DNA of 64,000 nt from contig NZ_JAKSYD010000153.1 of the NCBI RefSeq assembly GCF_022829605.1, forward strand, positions 1-64,000, given 5' to 3'. The translations under genes and the position numbers were made by a program. Positions 28,322-37,558 of the stretch are shown here, piece after piece; the first letter of the stretch is position 1; every line of letters starts with the position of its first letter. A model generated the notes under the pieces. It ran no database searches. It was not told the origin of the DNA and saw nothing but the letters and a program-made list of their open reading frames with translations. This DNA is from Methylobacterium sp. E-065 (lineage in GTDB: Bacteria > Pseudomonadota > Alphaproteobacteria > Rhizobiales > Beijerinckiaceae).

Positions 28322-29353
28322 ATGACAGCCGTCAAGGCCGGTGAGATCGAGGGGCTCCTCCGGCGGGGGCCCGATCCGCGCATCCCGGTGATCCTCGTCT
28401 ACGGGCCCGATACCGGCCTCGTGACCGAACGCGCCCGCAAGCTCGCCGAGGATTTCGTCCCCGATCCGGCCGATCCCTTCGCGCTGGTACGGATCGACGG
28501 CGATGCTTTGGCCTCCGACCCGGGCCGCCTATGCGACGAGGCCGGCACGATGGGCCTGTTCGGCGGCCGCCGGTCGATCTGGATCCGGCCCGGGAGCCGC
28601 AACTACGCACCGGCCGTCGAGGCGGTGCTGTCCGCGCCGGTGGCCGAGGCCCGCATCGTCGTCGAGGCGGGCGACCTCGCCAAGAACAACCCGCTGCGCA
28701 CCCTGTGCGAGCGCTCCCCCCGGGCGCTGGCGATTCCCTGCTACGCGGATGACGAGCGCACGCTGGCCGACCTGATCGACCGGACCCTTCAGGAGCGCGG
28801 CCTGCGGATCGACCGGGCCGCCCGGGAGGTGCTGGCCCGTAGCCTCGGCGGCGACCGCCGGGCGAGCCTGATGGAGATCGAGAAGCTCGCCCTCTACGCG
28901 GCCGGAGAGGGCACCGTGACGCTGGATCACGTGGAGGCCATCACCAGCGACGTGGCGGCGAGCGTGCTCAACACGCTGATCGACGCCGCCTTCGACGGGC
29001 GCCACGCGGCCGTGGAGCGCGATTACCGGCGGTTCCGGCACGAGGGCCTGGATCCGGGCGTGGTGCTGGGCTCGGCCCTGCGACACGCCCTGACGCTGCT
29101 GACGACGCGGCTGGACAACCCCGACAAGACGCCCGCCATGATGGTGGCGACGTGGCGGGGCCTGCATTTCAAGCGCAAGGCCAGCCTGGAGGGGCAGCTC
29201 GGCACCTGGGGGCCCAGCACCCTGCGTCAGGCCGCGGTGGCCCTGCAGGGGGCTGTCCTGGCCTGCCGGCGGGCCGAACCGGAGCTGGCGCACGCGCTTG
29301 CCTCCGCGGCGCTGCTGCGGGTCGCGGAAGCAGGCGCGCGTCGGCGTCGGTAG
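28322..29353 (+). CDS. holA: DNA polymerase III subunit delta
   Basis: Clamp-loader delta subunit that opens the beta sliding clamp. The 343-residue protein shows the AAA+-like N-terminal domain (IPVILVYGPDTGLVTERARK, DDPFALVRIDGDAL-type segment, LFGGRRSIWIRPG), the central helical domain (LARSLGGDRRASLMEIEKLALY) and a C-terminal collar (LLTTRLDNPDKTPAMMV, FKRKASLEGQLGTW). Coupled to lptE by a 5-base gap. Convergent with parB, separated by a family A repeat. Motifs were read by eye; gene order lptE-holA strengthens the call. Confidence 0.94.
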   Translation: MTAVKAGEIEGLLRRGPDPRIPVILVYGPDTGLVTERARKLAEDFVPDPADPFALVRIDGDALASDPGRLCDEAGTMGLFGGRRSIWIRPGSRNYAPAVEAVLSAPVAEARIVVEAGDLAKNNPLRTLCERSPRALAIPCYADDERTLADLIDRTLQERGLRIDRAAREVLARSLGGDRRASLMEIEKLALYAAGEGTVTLDHVEAITSDVAASVLNTLIDAAFDGRHAAVERDYRRFRHEGLDPGVVLGSALRHALTLLTTRLDNPDKTPAMMVATWRGLHFKRKASLEGQLGTWGPSTLRQAAVALQGAVLACRRAEPELAHALASAALLRVAEAGARRRR

Positions 29354-29354
29354 A

Positions 29355-29504
29355 AGTCCCGGTTTCAAAAGGCCGAGGCCTTTTGCGGGTGCAGGGCAGA
29401 GCCCTGATGGATTCGGGCGAAGCCCGTTTGTCGGTCTTCGCCCGATGTCGGAGCTCCGCCCCGACACCCCGCCAAAGGGCTCGCCCTTTGGGAACCTCGA
29501 CTCC
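29355..29504. repeat. intergenic hairpin repeat (family A, copy 3)
   Basis: AAAAGGCCGAGGCCTTTT, GCAGGGCAGAGCCCTG, TTCGGGCGAAGCCCG and CAAAGGGCTCGCCCTTTGG modules fill the gap between convergent holA and parB, beginning 2 bases after holA. Near-identical layout to the copy at 63300. Confidence 0.8.
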
Positions 29505-29506
29505 GC

Positions 29507-30406
29507 TCAGCCGTCCGAGACCTTGAACCGGTTCAGCAGCGCCTGCAGCTCGTCCTGGGTCTCGTAGCGGATCCGGATCTCCCCCGAGGCCTCGTCCTTC
29601 GGGCGGTACGACACCTCGACGCCCAGTGCCCGCCGGATCCGCAGCTCCAGATCGCGCACCGGCGCGGCGCGCTCGGCCGACAGGCGCGGGCGGCCGGGGC
29701 GAGGGGTCTCGCTCGGCTCGGCCTCAGCCTCGGCCGAGGCCAGGGCCTCCACCTGCCGCACCGATAGGCCCTCGGCCACGACCCGACGGGCCAGACCCTC
29801 CGGGTCCTTCACCGACAGCAGGGCGCGGGCATGGCCGGCGGTCAGCTCGCCGGCGGAAAGGCGGTCCTGCACGGCGGGCGGCAGGTTGAGCAACCGCAGG
29901 GTGTTGGCGAGGTGGCTGCGGCTCTTGCCCAGGATCTCCGCCAGATCCCGTTGGGTATAGGAGAAGTCCTGCATCAGGCGCTCGTAGCCCGAGGCCTCCT
30001 CGATCGGGTTCAGGTCGCTGCGCTGGACGTTCTCCAGAATGGCGAATTCCAGCGAGGCGCGGTCGTCGATCTCGACCACCACCACCGGCACCTCGTCGAG
30101 CCCGGCCCGCTGGGCCGCCCGCCACCGCCGCTCGCCGGCCACGATCTCGAACGTGCCCGGCACGTCGCCGATCGGGCGGACCACGATCGGCTGGATCAGG
30201 CCGCGCTGGGTGATCGAGGTCGCGAGTTCGGCGAGTTCCACCTCACCGAAGCTGCGCCGCGGGTTACGTGGGTTGGGCCGCAGGAACTCGATGGCGACCT
30301 TGCGTTGCCCCTCGATCTTCGCGGGCGTCGGCGCGGCATCGCTGAAATCGCCGATCAGTGCGGCGAGACCGCGCCCCAGCCGGGGTCTTGCCCCCTCCTC
30401 CGCCAT
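29507..30406 (-). CDS. parB: chromosome partitioning protein ParB
   Basis: CTP-dependent clamp that loads at parS and spreads to segregate origins. The 299-residue protein has the N-terminal LGRGLAALIG, the CTP-binding domain with LRPNPRNPRRSF, ITQRGLIQPIVVRP and GERRWRAAQRAGLDEVPVVV, then ENVQRSDLNPIEEASGYERL, the helix-turn-helix TQRDLAEILGKSRSHLANTL and a C-terminal dimer domain ending LQALLNRFKVSDG. ATG 30406 follows the ParA stop by 62 bases. Two perfect parS sites occur in this window. Confidence 0.97.
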   Translation of the reverse strand: MAEEGARPRLGRGLAALIGDFSDAAPTPAKIEGQRKVAIEFLRPNPRNPRRSFGEVELAELATSITQRGLIQPIVVRPIGDVPGTFEIVAGERRWRAAQRAGLDEVPVVVVEIDDRASLEFAILENVQRSDLNPIEEASGYERLMQDFSYTQRDLAEILGKSRSHLANTLRLLNLPPAVQDRLSAGELTAGHARALLSVKDPEGLARRVVAEGLSVRQVEALASAEAEAEPSETPRPGRPRLSAERAAPVRDLELRIRRALGVEVSYRPKDEASGEIRIRYETQDELQALLNRFKVSDG

Positions 30407-30468
30407 GCTTGCCACCCGTCTCACGCTCCACACGCACCCCCGGTTTCGTGGGGGCTCTCTCGTCGCCG

Positions 30469-31326
30469 TCAGGCCGCCGCCGGAACCCGGCCCTCGCGCT
30501 GGATCACCTCCGAGGCGAGGCGCAGATAGGCTTGGCTGCCGGCGCATTTCAGGTCGTACAGCAAGGCCGGCTTGCCATGCGACGGGGCCTCCGAGATCCG
30601 CACGTTGCGCGGGATCACGGTCTCGTAGACCTTGTCGCCCATGAAGCCGCGCACATCCGCCACCACCTGGGCGGAGAGGTTGTTGCGCGGGTCGAACATC
30701 GTCAGCACGATACCCTGGATCGTCAACTTCGGATTGAGAGCGCCGCGCACCTGCTCGACGGTCCGCAGCAGCTGGCTGAGGCCCTCCAGGGCGAAGAACT
30801 CGCATTGCAGCGGTACCAGCACGGCATCGGCCGCCGCCAGGGCGTTGATGGTCAGCAGGTTGAGCGAGGGCGGGCAGTCGATCAGCACGTAGCTGATCCG
30901 GCTCAGGCTCGGCGCCTGGGTCAGGCTCTTGAGCGTGCCGCGCAGCCGGTGCGCCCGATCGGGCAGGGTGGCGAGTTCCAGCTCCAGCCCGAGAAGGTCC
31001 ATGGTCGAGGGCGCGATCGACAGGCGCGGCACCGCCGTGGGAATCACCGCCTGGGCCAGCGACGCCTCGCCGGCCATGACCTCGTAGGTCGAGACCCGCC
31101 GGCTTGCCCGGTCGATCCCGAGGCCCGTTGAGGCGTTGCCCTGGGGGTCGAGATCGATGACCAGCACGTCCTCGCCGATCGCGGCGAGCGCGGTGCCGAG
31201 GTTGATCGCCGTCGTCGTCTTACCGACGCCGCCCTTCTGGTTGGCAAGCGCCAGGACGCGCAGAGGTCGACGCACGGAAGACTCCATGGACCGGTCGGCG
31301 GGCTCGCCGAGGATGGCTTCGCTCAT
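30469..31326 (-). CDS. parA: chromosome partitioning ATPase ParA
   Basis: Deviant Walker-type ATPase that forms the gradient pulling ParB-parS complexes. The 285-residue protein has VLALANQKGGVGKTTTAINL (~24-43), VLVIDLDPQGNASTGLG, ISYVLIDCPPSLNLLTINAL, VPLQCEFFALEGLSQLL and a C-terminal SEAPSHGKPALLYD. Its first codons overlap the rsmG stop (ATGA), giving translational coupling in the mnmG-rsmG-parA-parB operon. ATG at residue 14 (MESSVRRPLRVLAL) is a possible alternative start. Confidence 0.97.
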   Translation of the reverse strand: MSEAILGEPADRSMESSVRRPLRVLALANQKGGVGKTTTAINLGTALAAIGEDVLVIDLDPQGNASTGLGIDRASRRVSTYEVMAGEASLAQAVIPTAVPRLSIAPSTMDLLGLELELATLPDRAHRLRGTLKSLTQAPSLSRISYVLIDCPPSLNLLTINALAAADAVLVPLQCEFFALEGLSQLLRTVEQVRGALNPKLTIQGIVLTMFDPRNNLSAQVVADVRGFMGDKVYETVIPRNVRISEAPSHGKPALLYDLKCAGSQAYLRLASEVIQREGRVPAAA

Positions 31327-31961
31327 CGATGACTCGGGGCGGCGAGGGCGGTGACGCGCACGATTCGGGCTTCGGAATCGGTCCGGCTCGGCACGAGGTC
31401 GTTAACGACTGTCCACTGCGCGGCAGCCTGGGTCAATTCGGCTTGCGCATCCCGGCCCTTCGGAAACAGACCGGTGGTACCCGTTTTCAACAATGGCTCC
31501 GTCCAGGCGAGAAGTTGGGGCAGGGGCGCGAGGGCCCGGGCGCAGACGATTTCGGTGGCTCCGACATAGTCGCCGATCACGGTCTCGATCCGCGCGTTGC
31601 GCACCCGGACCGGAGCCCCGGTGAGACGGGCCGTCTCGGTCAGGAAGGCGCATTTGCGGGCGTTGCTCTCCACGAGATCCACCCGGATGCCCCGCTCCGC
31701 CCCCGCGATGGCAAGGATCAGCCCCGGGATACCGGCGCCGGAGCCGAGATCGAGCCAGGTTTTCGCCTCCGGGGCCAGATCGAGGAGCTGGAGCGCGTCG
31801 TCGATGTGCCGGCTCCAGACCTCCGTCAGGGTGGCGGGGCCCACGAGATTCTTGATCGGCTGCCAGCGGCGAAGCTGAGCCACGTAGATGTCCAGACGCT
31901 CGGCTGTTTCACGTGAAACATCCGAGGCGGCGAGGATGCGGGCGCGGTCGGGATCGGTCAT
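31323..31961 (-). CDS. rsmG: 16S rRNA (guanine-527-N7)-methyltransferase
   Basis: Methylates G527 of 16S rRNA using SAM; loss gives low-level streptomycin resistance. The 212-residue protein has [20 protein letters not shown] (~15-34), the SAM loop [20 protein letters not shown] (~69-88), [32 protein letters not shown] and [10 protein letters not shown]. Both ends overlap neighbouring genes by 4 bases. The codons for VSRETA contain a perfect parS site, as in several bacteria where parS lies within this operon. Confidence 0.96.
   Translation of the reverse strand: MTDPDRARILAASDVSRETAERLDIYVAQLRRWQPIKNLVGPATLTEVWSRHIDDALQLLDLAPEAKTWLDLGSGAGIPGLILAIAGAERGIRVDLVESNARKCAFLTETARLTGAPVRVRNARIETVIGDYVGATEIVCARALAPLPQLLAWTEPLLKTGTTGLFPKGRDAQAELTQAAAQWTVVNDLVPSRTDSEARIVRVTALAAPSHR
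31905..31920. promoter_or_regulatory. parS site (perfect 16-bp palindrome)
   Basis: TGTTTCACGTGAAACA, the canonical ParB-binding centromere sequence with no mismatch, inside the 5' coding end of rsmG. ParB encoded about 1.5 kb away would load here and spread. Confidence 0.95.
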
Positions 31962-33850
31962 GCCGACGGACGACCCAAACCTACCCGATCACCCCGGCGG
32001 GCATGGGCGGCCAGCAGCGTCAGGGCGGCAGGCGTCACGCCCTCGATCCGGGCCGCCTGCCCCAGCGTGCCGGGCCGCACGGTCTCGAGCTTCGTGCGCA
32101 TCTCGTTGGAGAGCCCGCTGATCGCCGCGTAGTCCAGACCTGCCGGCAGCCGCACCGCCTCGTCCCTTCGGAAGGCCGCGATGTCGGCGTTCTGCCGGTC
32201 GAGATAGACCGCGTAGGTCGCGTCGGTCTTCAGACGGTCGGCGACCAGCGACGGCACGGCAGCGAGGTCCGGCCAGATCGCCGCGAGATTCCACCATTCG
32301 ATCTCCGGATAGGCAAGGAGCTGAAAGGCGGTCCGCCGGATCCCGTCGCGGTTCAGGCTGAGGCCGTGGCCGGCGGCTTGGCTCGGCGTCAGCGTCAGGG
32401 CATCGAGCCGGGTACGGGCCGCGTCGAGCGTCTGCTGGGATGCCGCGAAATGCGCTGCGCGCCGGGAGCCGACGCAGCCCAGTTCGACCCCGCGGGGCGT
32501 CAGACGCGCATCGGCGTTGTCGACCCGCAGGGACAATCGGTACTCCGAGCGCGAGGTGAACATCCGGTAGGGCTCGCTGACCCCATGGGTCACGAGGTCG
32601 TCGATCATGACGCCGAGGTAGGATTCAGCCCGATCGAAGATCGCCGTCTCGAGGCCACCCGTGCGACGGGCCGCGTTTAGGCCGGCCACCAGACCCTGCC
32701 CCGCCGCCTCCTCGTAGCCGGTGGTACCGTTGATCTGCCCGGCGAGGAACAGGCCGGGACACCGCTTCACCTGCAGCCCCGTATCGAGTTCGCGGGGATC
32801 GACGTAATCGTACTCGATCGCGTAGCCGGGCCGCAGGATCTCGACGCGCTCCAGGCCCGGGATCAGCCGGACGAGGTCGTGCTGCACCGCCGCGGGCAGG
32901 GCCGTGGAGATGCCGTTCGGGTAGATCGTCGGATCGTCGAGCCCTTCAGGCTCCAGGAAGATCTGGTGGCCCTCGCGGTCACCGAAGCGCACCACCTTGT
33001 CCTCGATCGACGGGCAGTAGCGGGGGCCCCGGCTGGCGATGCCGCCGGAATACATCGGCGAGCGGTGCAGGTTGGCGCGGATCAGATCGTGGACGGCTTG
33101 CGTCGTCCGGGTGATGCCGCAGCGGATCTGCGGGTTGGTGATGCGTTCGGTGAGCGTCGAGAACGGCACCGGATCGGCATCGGCATCCTGCATCTCCAAG
33201 CTGGCCCAGTCGATGGTCCGGCCGTCGAGGCGCGGGGGCGTCCCGGTCTTGAGGCGGCCGAGGCGCAGGCCGAGGCGATCGAGGGTCCGAGCCAGCCCGA
33301 TCGCGGGGGCCTCGCCGACCCGGCCAGCCGGGATCTGGCGCTCGCCGATATGGATCAGGCCCCGCAGGAAGGTGCCGGTGGTCAGCACCACCGCACCGCA
33401 GGCGAGGCTGCGCCCGTCCGCCAAGACGAGGCCCTGGATCTGGCCCGCCGCATCCAGGACCAGATCCTCGCAGGCGCCCGCCACCACGGTCAGGCCCGGG
33501 ATTTCGGCGATGGCAGCCTGCATGGCGGCGGCATAGAGCTTACGGTCAGCCTGGGTCCGCGGCCCGCGCACGGCTGGCCCCTTGCGGCGGTTGAGCAGGC
33601 GAAACTGGATGCCGGCCGCATCCGCGACCCGGCCCATCAACCCGTCCAGGGCATCGACCTCGCGCACGAGGTGGCCCTTGCCGAGCCCCCCGATGGCGGG
33701 GTTGCACGACATCGCACCGATCGTGGCCGGATCGTGCGTGACGAGGGCCGTGCGCGCGCCGCAGCGCGCCGCGGCGGCCGCCGCCTCGACGCCGGCATGG
33801 CCGCCACCGACGACCGCGACGTCGAACCGGTCGGAGGAGGGGAGGGGCAT
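31958..33850 (-). CDS. mnmG: tRNA uridine-5-carboxymethylaminomethyl modification enzyme MnmG (GidA)
   Basis: FAD-dependent partner of MnmE that modifies the wobble uridine of several tRNAs. From ATG 33850 the protein is 630 residues: FAD loop [93 protein letters not shown] and [20 protein letters not shown], then the C-terminal helical domain. ATG 33877 (MSADAVRDS) is an equally open start. Its stop overlaps the rsmG start. In many relatives mnmE is directly upstream; here it lies 8 kb away on the other strand. Confidence 0.96.
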   Translation of the reverse strand: MPLPSSDRFDVAVVGGGHAGVEAAAAAARCGARTALVTHDPATIGAMSCNPAIGGLGKGHLVREVDALDGLMGRVADAAGIQFRLLNRRKGPAVRGPRTQADRKLYAAAMQAAIAEIPGLTVVAGACEDLVLDAAGQIQGLVLADGRSLACGAVVLTTGTFLRGLIHIGERQIPAGRVGEAPAIGLARTLDRLGLRLGRLKTGTPPRLDGRTIDWASLEMQDADADPVPFSTLTERITNPQIRCGITRTTQAVHDLIRANLHRSPMYSGGIASRGPRYCPSIEDKVVRFGDREGHQIFLEPEGLDDPTIYPNGISTALPAAVQHDLVRLIPGLERVEILRPGYAIEYDYVDPRELDTGLQVKRCPGLFLAGQINGTTGYEEAAGQGLVAGLNAARRTGGLETAIFDRAESYLGVMIDDLVTHGVSEPYRMFTSRSEYRLSLRVDNADARLTPRGVELGCVGSRRAAHFAASQQTLDAARTRLDALTLTPSQAAGHGLSLNRDGIRRTAFQLLAYPEIEWWNLAAIWPDLAAVPSLVADRLKTDATYAVYLDRQNADIAAFRRDEAVRLPAGLDYAAISGLSNEMRTKLETVRPGTLGQAARIEGVTPAALTLLAAHARRGDRVGLGRPSA

Positions 33851-34238
33851 CGAATCTCGAACTGCGTCTGCGGACATGTCGCCGGATGGTCCCAAGGGGA
33901 CGTTGGCGGCCAAGCGTTGTGTCAGCCGGTCTAGAGGCGCGCGGCCGCAACGGTCAACGGGCCGGCGCCGGGTGGCCCCAGCCCACTCGGGCGCCAAATT
34001 TCTCGATACGGTGCACGAATACTGTATTTTTGATTCTATCTGGATGCGATGAAACTGATCAGCGTTGCTTTACTTTTCATCGGCCGATGAAGACCTGATG
34101 AACGCGTCTTGCCAGCTGGATGTCCGCGTGCAAACCTGCCCTGTCCCCGATTCCTAGCTGGGCGCCGGTGTCCGGCAGGCACCCGGGAGACCTCGCTTCG
34201 CAGCGTCGCCGTGGTGACGCGCGGTGGGGGAGACAACG

Positions 34239-34388
34239 ATGTCCTCGCTTACGATCGGTCTTGGCGCTGCCTGCTGCGCGGCCGGCGCCGCCGCCCACTT
34301 CCTCGACACCACCCATCGCAAGGAGGGCGTGTTCGGGCTCGCGGCCTTCGCCCTGCTGCTGACCGGGATGTACCTGAGCCGCGCTTAG
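34239..34388 (+). CDS. 49-residue two-helix membrane protein
   Basis: A very short gene with a strong GGGGGAG Shine-Dalgarno 8 bases before ATG 34239. The product begins MSSLTIGLGAACCAAGAAAH and continues FLDTTHRKEG, then a second hydrophobic segment VFGLAAFALLLTGMYL and SRA at the end. Two hydrophobic helices flank a charged hairpin. It is followed 17 bases later by a family A repeat, like other true gene ends here, which supports it being real. Function unknown. Confidence 0.65.
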   Translation: MSSLTIGLGAACCAAGAAAHFLDTTHRKEGVFGLAAFALLLTGMYLSRA

Positions 34389-34404
34389 CGGTTGATCGCT
34401 TCGC

Positions 34405-34535
34405 AATCCCGGGTTTCCAACGGGCGAGCCCTTTGGGGGGTGCTCAGGGCGGAGCCCTGAGAGGCTTGGCCCTGAGACATCGACCAGGGCTCTGCCCTGG
34501 ACCCGCGAAAGGTCTCGACCTTTCGAAACCAGGAC
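34405..34535. repeat. intergenic hairpin repeat (family A, copy 4)
   Basis: Modules ACGGGCGAGCCCTTTGGGG, CTCAGGGCGGAGCCCTGAG, CCAGGGCTCTGCCCTGG and AAAGGTCTCGACCTTTCGAA occupy the gap between the convergent 49-residue gene and the copper-chaperone-like gene. Confidence 0.8.
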
Positions 34536-34541
34536 TGGGGC

Positions 34542-34763
34542 TCAGCCCGTCATGGCCGTGGCCGTGTAGCCGGCCTTGGTGAGGGCCTCGGCGATCGACA
34601 GCGCCTGCGCGTCGGTGCGGATCGCCACCCGTCCCGCCGCCCGGTCCACCTCAACCTCGGCTGCGGGGTCGAGGCGCTTCACCGTGCGGATCACCGCAGC
34701 GGCACAGCCGTCGCAGGTCATGCCCTCGACCCGCATCAGCAGGTCGGCGTGCGTCGCATCCAT
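34542..34763 (-). CDS. heavy-metal-associated (HMA) domain copper-chaperone-like protein
   Basis: A 73-residue ferredoxin-like metallochaperone of the CopZ/Atx1 type. The metal-binding motif MTCDGCAAAVIRTVKRLDP (Cys at ~17 and ~20) is intact, followed by VEVDRAAGRVAIRTDAQALS and a C-terminal ALTKAGYTATAM. ATG 34763 follows GGAGG 7 bases upstream; the longer frame to 34958 overlaps the next gene and is not coding. It lies 64 bases downstream of the MipA-family gene on the same strand. Copper(I) is the likely ligand by family. Confidence 0.9.
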   Translation of the reverse strand: MDATHADLLMRVEGMTCDGCAAAVIRTVKRLDPAAEVEVDRAAGRVAIRTDAQALSIAEALTKAGYTATAMTG

Positions 34764-34827
34764 GTGAGCCTCCGTGATCCGTATCGCCGGAATGTCGGAG
34801 CCCGGAGCGACCTGCGCAAGCGTGGGC

Positions 34828-35700
34828 TCAGAACAGCGCCGGCATCCGGAACGCGTAATCGATCCGCAGGCCGAACTGGTACTGGTTCGGGTTGCCGAAG
34901 GGCCGGCGCACCAGCGGGCTCGCGCCGGAGGCCCCGAGGATGCGGTTGTAGCCGGCAAAGGCCGAGTAGGCCCACGTCTCGCTCTGCGTGTAGGTCACGC
35001 CGCCGAGCACGCCTGCCGAGTAGAAGCTGGCCGGATCGTACGGGGTGACGCGGCCGTTGAGCGCGGCCTCGACCGGCGACACGCCAAAATACTTCCGGGC
35101 GTAGCTGGCATCGCCCATGTTGAAGCGCGGCCCGATCGAGAACAGGAAATTGTCCACCGGGATCAGGTAGTCGGCCGCCAGGGAGCCCACCGTGCCGTGA
35201 TGCCCGTAGACGCCCTGCCGAGCCTCGACCCGGGTGCGGATGAAGGAGACCGGGTAGAACTCGGCGAACACGCCGGGCTCGACCGCGAAGCGCGCGTCGC
35301 GGAAGCCGAACAGGTGCCGCCGGTCGTCGCCGTAGTAGCGCCCGGGCACGAACCGCGCGGTCGGACCGATCCGGAAGGTCCCGTTGTCGAAGACCGACAG
35401 GCTGAAGCCGTCGTCCGGCGTCGAGAAGCGGCGCGGCTCGCCCACCTTCCGGATGTCGATCGAGGGATAGAACACCGCCGCGTAGTCGCTGGCCCCGGGG
35501 TAGCGCGGGATCGCCTGGATCGAGCCGCTCAGGGTCACGATCCACGTGCTGGGATCGACCATGGTGAAGGTCGGCGTTTGCCGCGGACCATCGACGGCGA
35601 GATCGGCCGCGCGGGACGCGGTGGTGCCGCACGCGGCGAGAAGCGCACCAGCGCCGAGAAGGGCGCGGAGTCGGGATTTACGCGGGGGCACAGACGTCAT
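34828..35700 (-). CDS. MipA/OmpV family outer-membrane protein
   Basis: A 290-residue predicted beta-barrel. Signal peptide RLRALLGAGALLAACGTTASRAAD (cleavage near 33), then amphipathic strands rich in Tyr/Phe: YPGASDYAAVFYPSIDIRKV, FRIGPTARFVPGRYYGDDRR, FAEFYPVSFIRTRVEARQGV, FLFSIGPRFNMGDASYARKY and the terminal QFGLRIDYAFRMPALF ending in Phe. MipA-type proteins scaffold peptidoglycan enzymes in E. coli, but most homologs are uncharacterised. Probably co-transcribed with the HMA protein. Confidence 0.85.
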   Translation of the reverse strand: MTSVPPRKSRLRALLGAGALLAACGTTASRAADLAVDGPRQTPTFTMVDPSTWIVTLSGSIQAIPRYPGASDYAAVFYPSIDIRKVGEPRRFSTPDDGFSLSVFDNGTFRIGPTARFVPGRYYGDDRRHLFGFRDARFAVEPGVFAEFYPVSFIRTRVEARQGVYGHHGTVGSLAADYLIPVDNFLFSIGPRFNMGDASYARKYFGVSPVEAALNGRVTPYDPASFYSAGVLGGVTYTQSETWAYSAFAGYNRILGASGASPLVRRPFGNPNQYQFGLRIDYAFRMPALF

Positions 35701-35987
35701 GGCCACGCTTTATGGCGCGTTTTGCTGACCGGTGCATTTGCAAGGCGCGCAACCCATCCCGGATCGCCACGCAATCAGGCGCGCCGTGACGATTCCGCAA
35801 CGTTCCAGCGGGCGCGGGCGTCACACCCCACGGAATTAACAGGCTTCCGATCGCTGGGCGTCGGCCCACGGCCTTGCCGCGCCGGTCCCTCCGGGCCATT
35901 GATCGACGCATTCGATTCGCGCCCGGCGGGGCTTCGCCTGGGACCTTCCCCGGCGACCGGTGCGCGAATCCGGCAGGTGTTCAGACG

Positions 35988-37427
35988 ATGGTCCCGGTCC
36001 TCGGCCGGTACGCGGGGCTGTTGACGGCTACCCTTCTCGGGCTCGTCGTGTTCGGGCCGCTCGCCGTGTTCCTGCCGCTCTGGAGTGCCCTGACGCTCGG
36101 CGCCGTGTCAGCCGCGGCGTCCGGCCTCGCCCTCACCCGCATCAAGGCCCTGACGGCACGCTGCGAGAAACTGTCGGGCGAAGTCGACCTTCTGTCCCGG
36201 CGCCTGCTCAAGGTCGAGACCACCGCGGTCAAGCCGGCGCCTGACTCCGTCGAGGCGGCGCTGCGGGCCCAGATCGAGGAGCTGACCGTCGAGTTCGGCC
36301 TCCTCTCGGGCATCGTGCGCGACCTCACCACGGTGGTGAGCACGCAGGACGTCGAGATCGCGGGTCTCAATGCCCGGCCCGCACCGGCGCCTCCTGCACC
36401 ACCTCTTCCCGCGCCGGCTCCACTGGAGCCCATCCCCGCGGCGGCTCCGCCCCAGGCGGTGACCGCAGCGCGGCAGCCGGCGGTCTTCGAGCCCCCTGCC
36501 GTGCAGCCGTCTGCCCTCGAACCGCCGGCCCCGGTGCCGGTCCCGCCGCGGCCGATCCCGCCTCGTCCAATCCCGCCCCGGCCGGTGCGCGACCCGGCGA
36601 GCGAGGCCGAGATCATCCGGGCCTTCGAACAGGACGGGCTGGAAATCCACCTACAGCCGGTGGTCAGCCTGCCCCAACGCAAGGTCGTAGCGTACGAGGC
36701 GCTGGCGCGCCTGCGGATCGGGGCTCCGGGCACCGCCCCGGCCGAGCCGGAGACGTTCCTGCCGGTGCTGGAGCGCTATGGCCGGACCACCGAACTCGAC
36801 CGCCGCATGCTGCAGCGGGCCGCCCTGGTGGTGCGGCACCTCGCCCGCCGCGGCAGCGACACCCTGCTGACCTACGCGCTCTCGCCGCTCTCGCTGTTCG
36901 AGCCCGGCCTGCTGCGCGAGCTGGGCCGCGCGGTGGCGGAGGATCCGTCCCTGGCCGGGCTGGTGATCGCCCTGCCGCAGGCGAGCTGGCGGGGCCTCGA
37001 TGCCGGCCAGCGCGGCCTCCTGATGCCGCTGCGCGGACGGATCGGCTTCAGCCTCGACCGGCCGGACGATCTGCGCTTCGACGCGGTGGACCTCGCCGCC
37101 CTCGGCATCGGCCAAGTCCGGGTGCCGGCCGCGATGCTGCTGCGGCCGCAGGCGATCCCGGGCAGCCTGTCGGACCTCGCGGTCGAGGATACGGGGCCGG
37201 CCCTGGCGCGGGTCGGGATCCGTCTCGTCGCCACGGGCATCGCCGACGAGGCCGACATCCCCGACCTGATCGACCTCGACGTACCCTTCGCGCAGGGCGC
37301 GGCCTTCGCGGCGCCGCGCCCGGTGCGGACCGAGGTCCTGACAGCGCCGCCCGAGACCCCGGAGCCGCCCACCGAGCCGGGCCCCGAGCGGCGGCCCTTC
37401 CGCTCGGTCCTGCGCCGGGCCGTCTGA
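35988..37427 (+). CDS. TipF-like membrane protein with degenerate EAL domain
   Basis: A 479-residue protein with two N-terminal transmembrane segments (YAGLLTATLLGLVVFGPLAV, then WSALTLGAVSAAASGLAL), a coiled coil (~50-120), a Pro-rich linker (~125-205) and a C-terminal EAL domain. EAL is present in AYEALARLRIG, but LETxE, DDFG and other catalytic motifs are not recognisable; the domain ends FAQGAAFAAPRP. This exact order matches Caulobacter TipF, a c-di-GMP-responsive flagellum-positioning factor lacking phosphodiesterase activity. ATG 35988 begins the first helix. Flagellar role is inference. Confidence 0.78.
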   Translation: MVPVLGRYAGLLTATLLGLVVFGPLAVFLPLWSALTLGAVSAAASGLALTRIKALTARCEKLSGEVDLLSRRLLKVETTAVKPAPDSVEAALRAQIEELTVEFGLLSGIVRDLTTVVSTQDVEIAGLNARPAPAPPAPPLPAPAPLEPIPAAAPPQAVTAARQPAVFEPPAVQPSALEPPAPVPVPPRPIPPRPIPPRPVRDPASEAEIIRAFEQDGLEIHLQPVVSLPQRKVVAYEALARLRIGAPGTAPAEPETFLPVLERYGRTTELDRRMLQRAALVVRHLARRGSDTLLTYALSPLSLFEPGLLRELGRAVAEDPSLAGLVIALPQASWRGLDAGQRGLLMPLRGRIGFSLDRPDDLRFDAVDLAALGIGQVRVPAAMLLRPQAIPGSLSDLAVEDTGPALARVGIRLVATGIADEADIPDLIDLDVPFAQGAAFAAPRPVRTEVLTAPPETPEPPTEPGPERRPFRSVLRRAV

Positions 37428-37444
37428 GCGCGTTCCGCGTCGCA

Positions 37445-37557
37445 AGGTCATGGTTTAGAAAGGGCGAGCCCTTTCGCGGGCCCAGGGCAGAGCCATGGAA
37501 CGTCAGGGGCTCCGCCCCCGAACCCTGCCAAACGGCTGAGCCCTTTGGAAACCCGGA
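37445..37557. repeat. intergenic hairpin repeat (family A, copy 5)
   Basis: AAAGGGCGAGCCCTTTCG, CCCAGGGCAGAGCCATGG (one arm mutated), CAGGGGCTCCGCCCCCG and a decayed CAAACGGCTGAGCCCTTTGG. Lies between convergent EAL-protein and porin genes. Confidence 0.75.
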
Positions 37558-37558
37558 C

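Noticed and set aside
29355..29504. protein fragments such as GRSPGFKRPRPFAGAGQSP encoded across repeats
   Set aside because: The same peptide-like pattern recurs in every family A repeat in any strand; it comes from hairpin modules, not from a gene.
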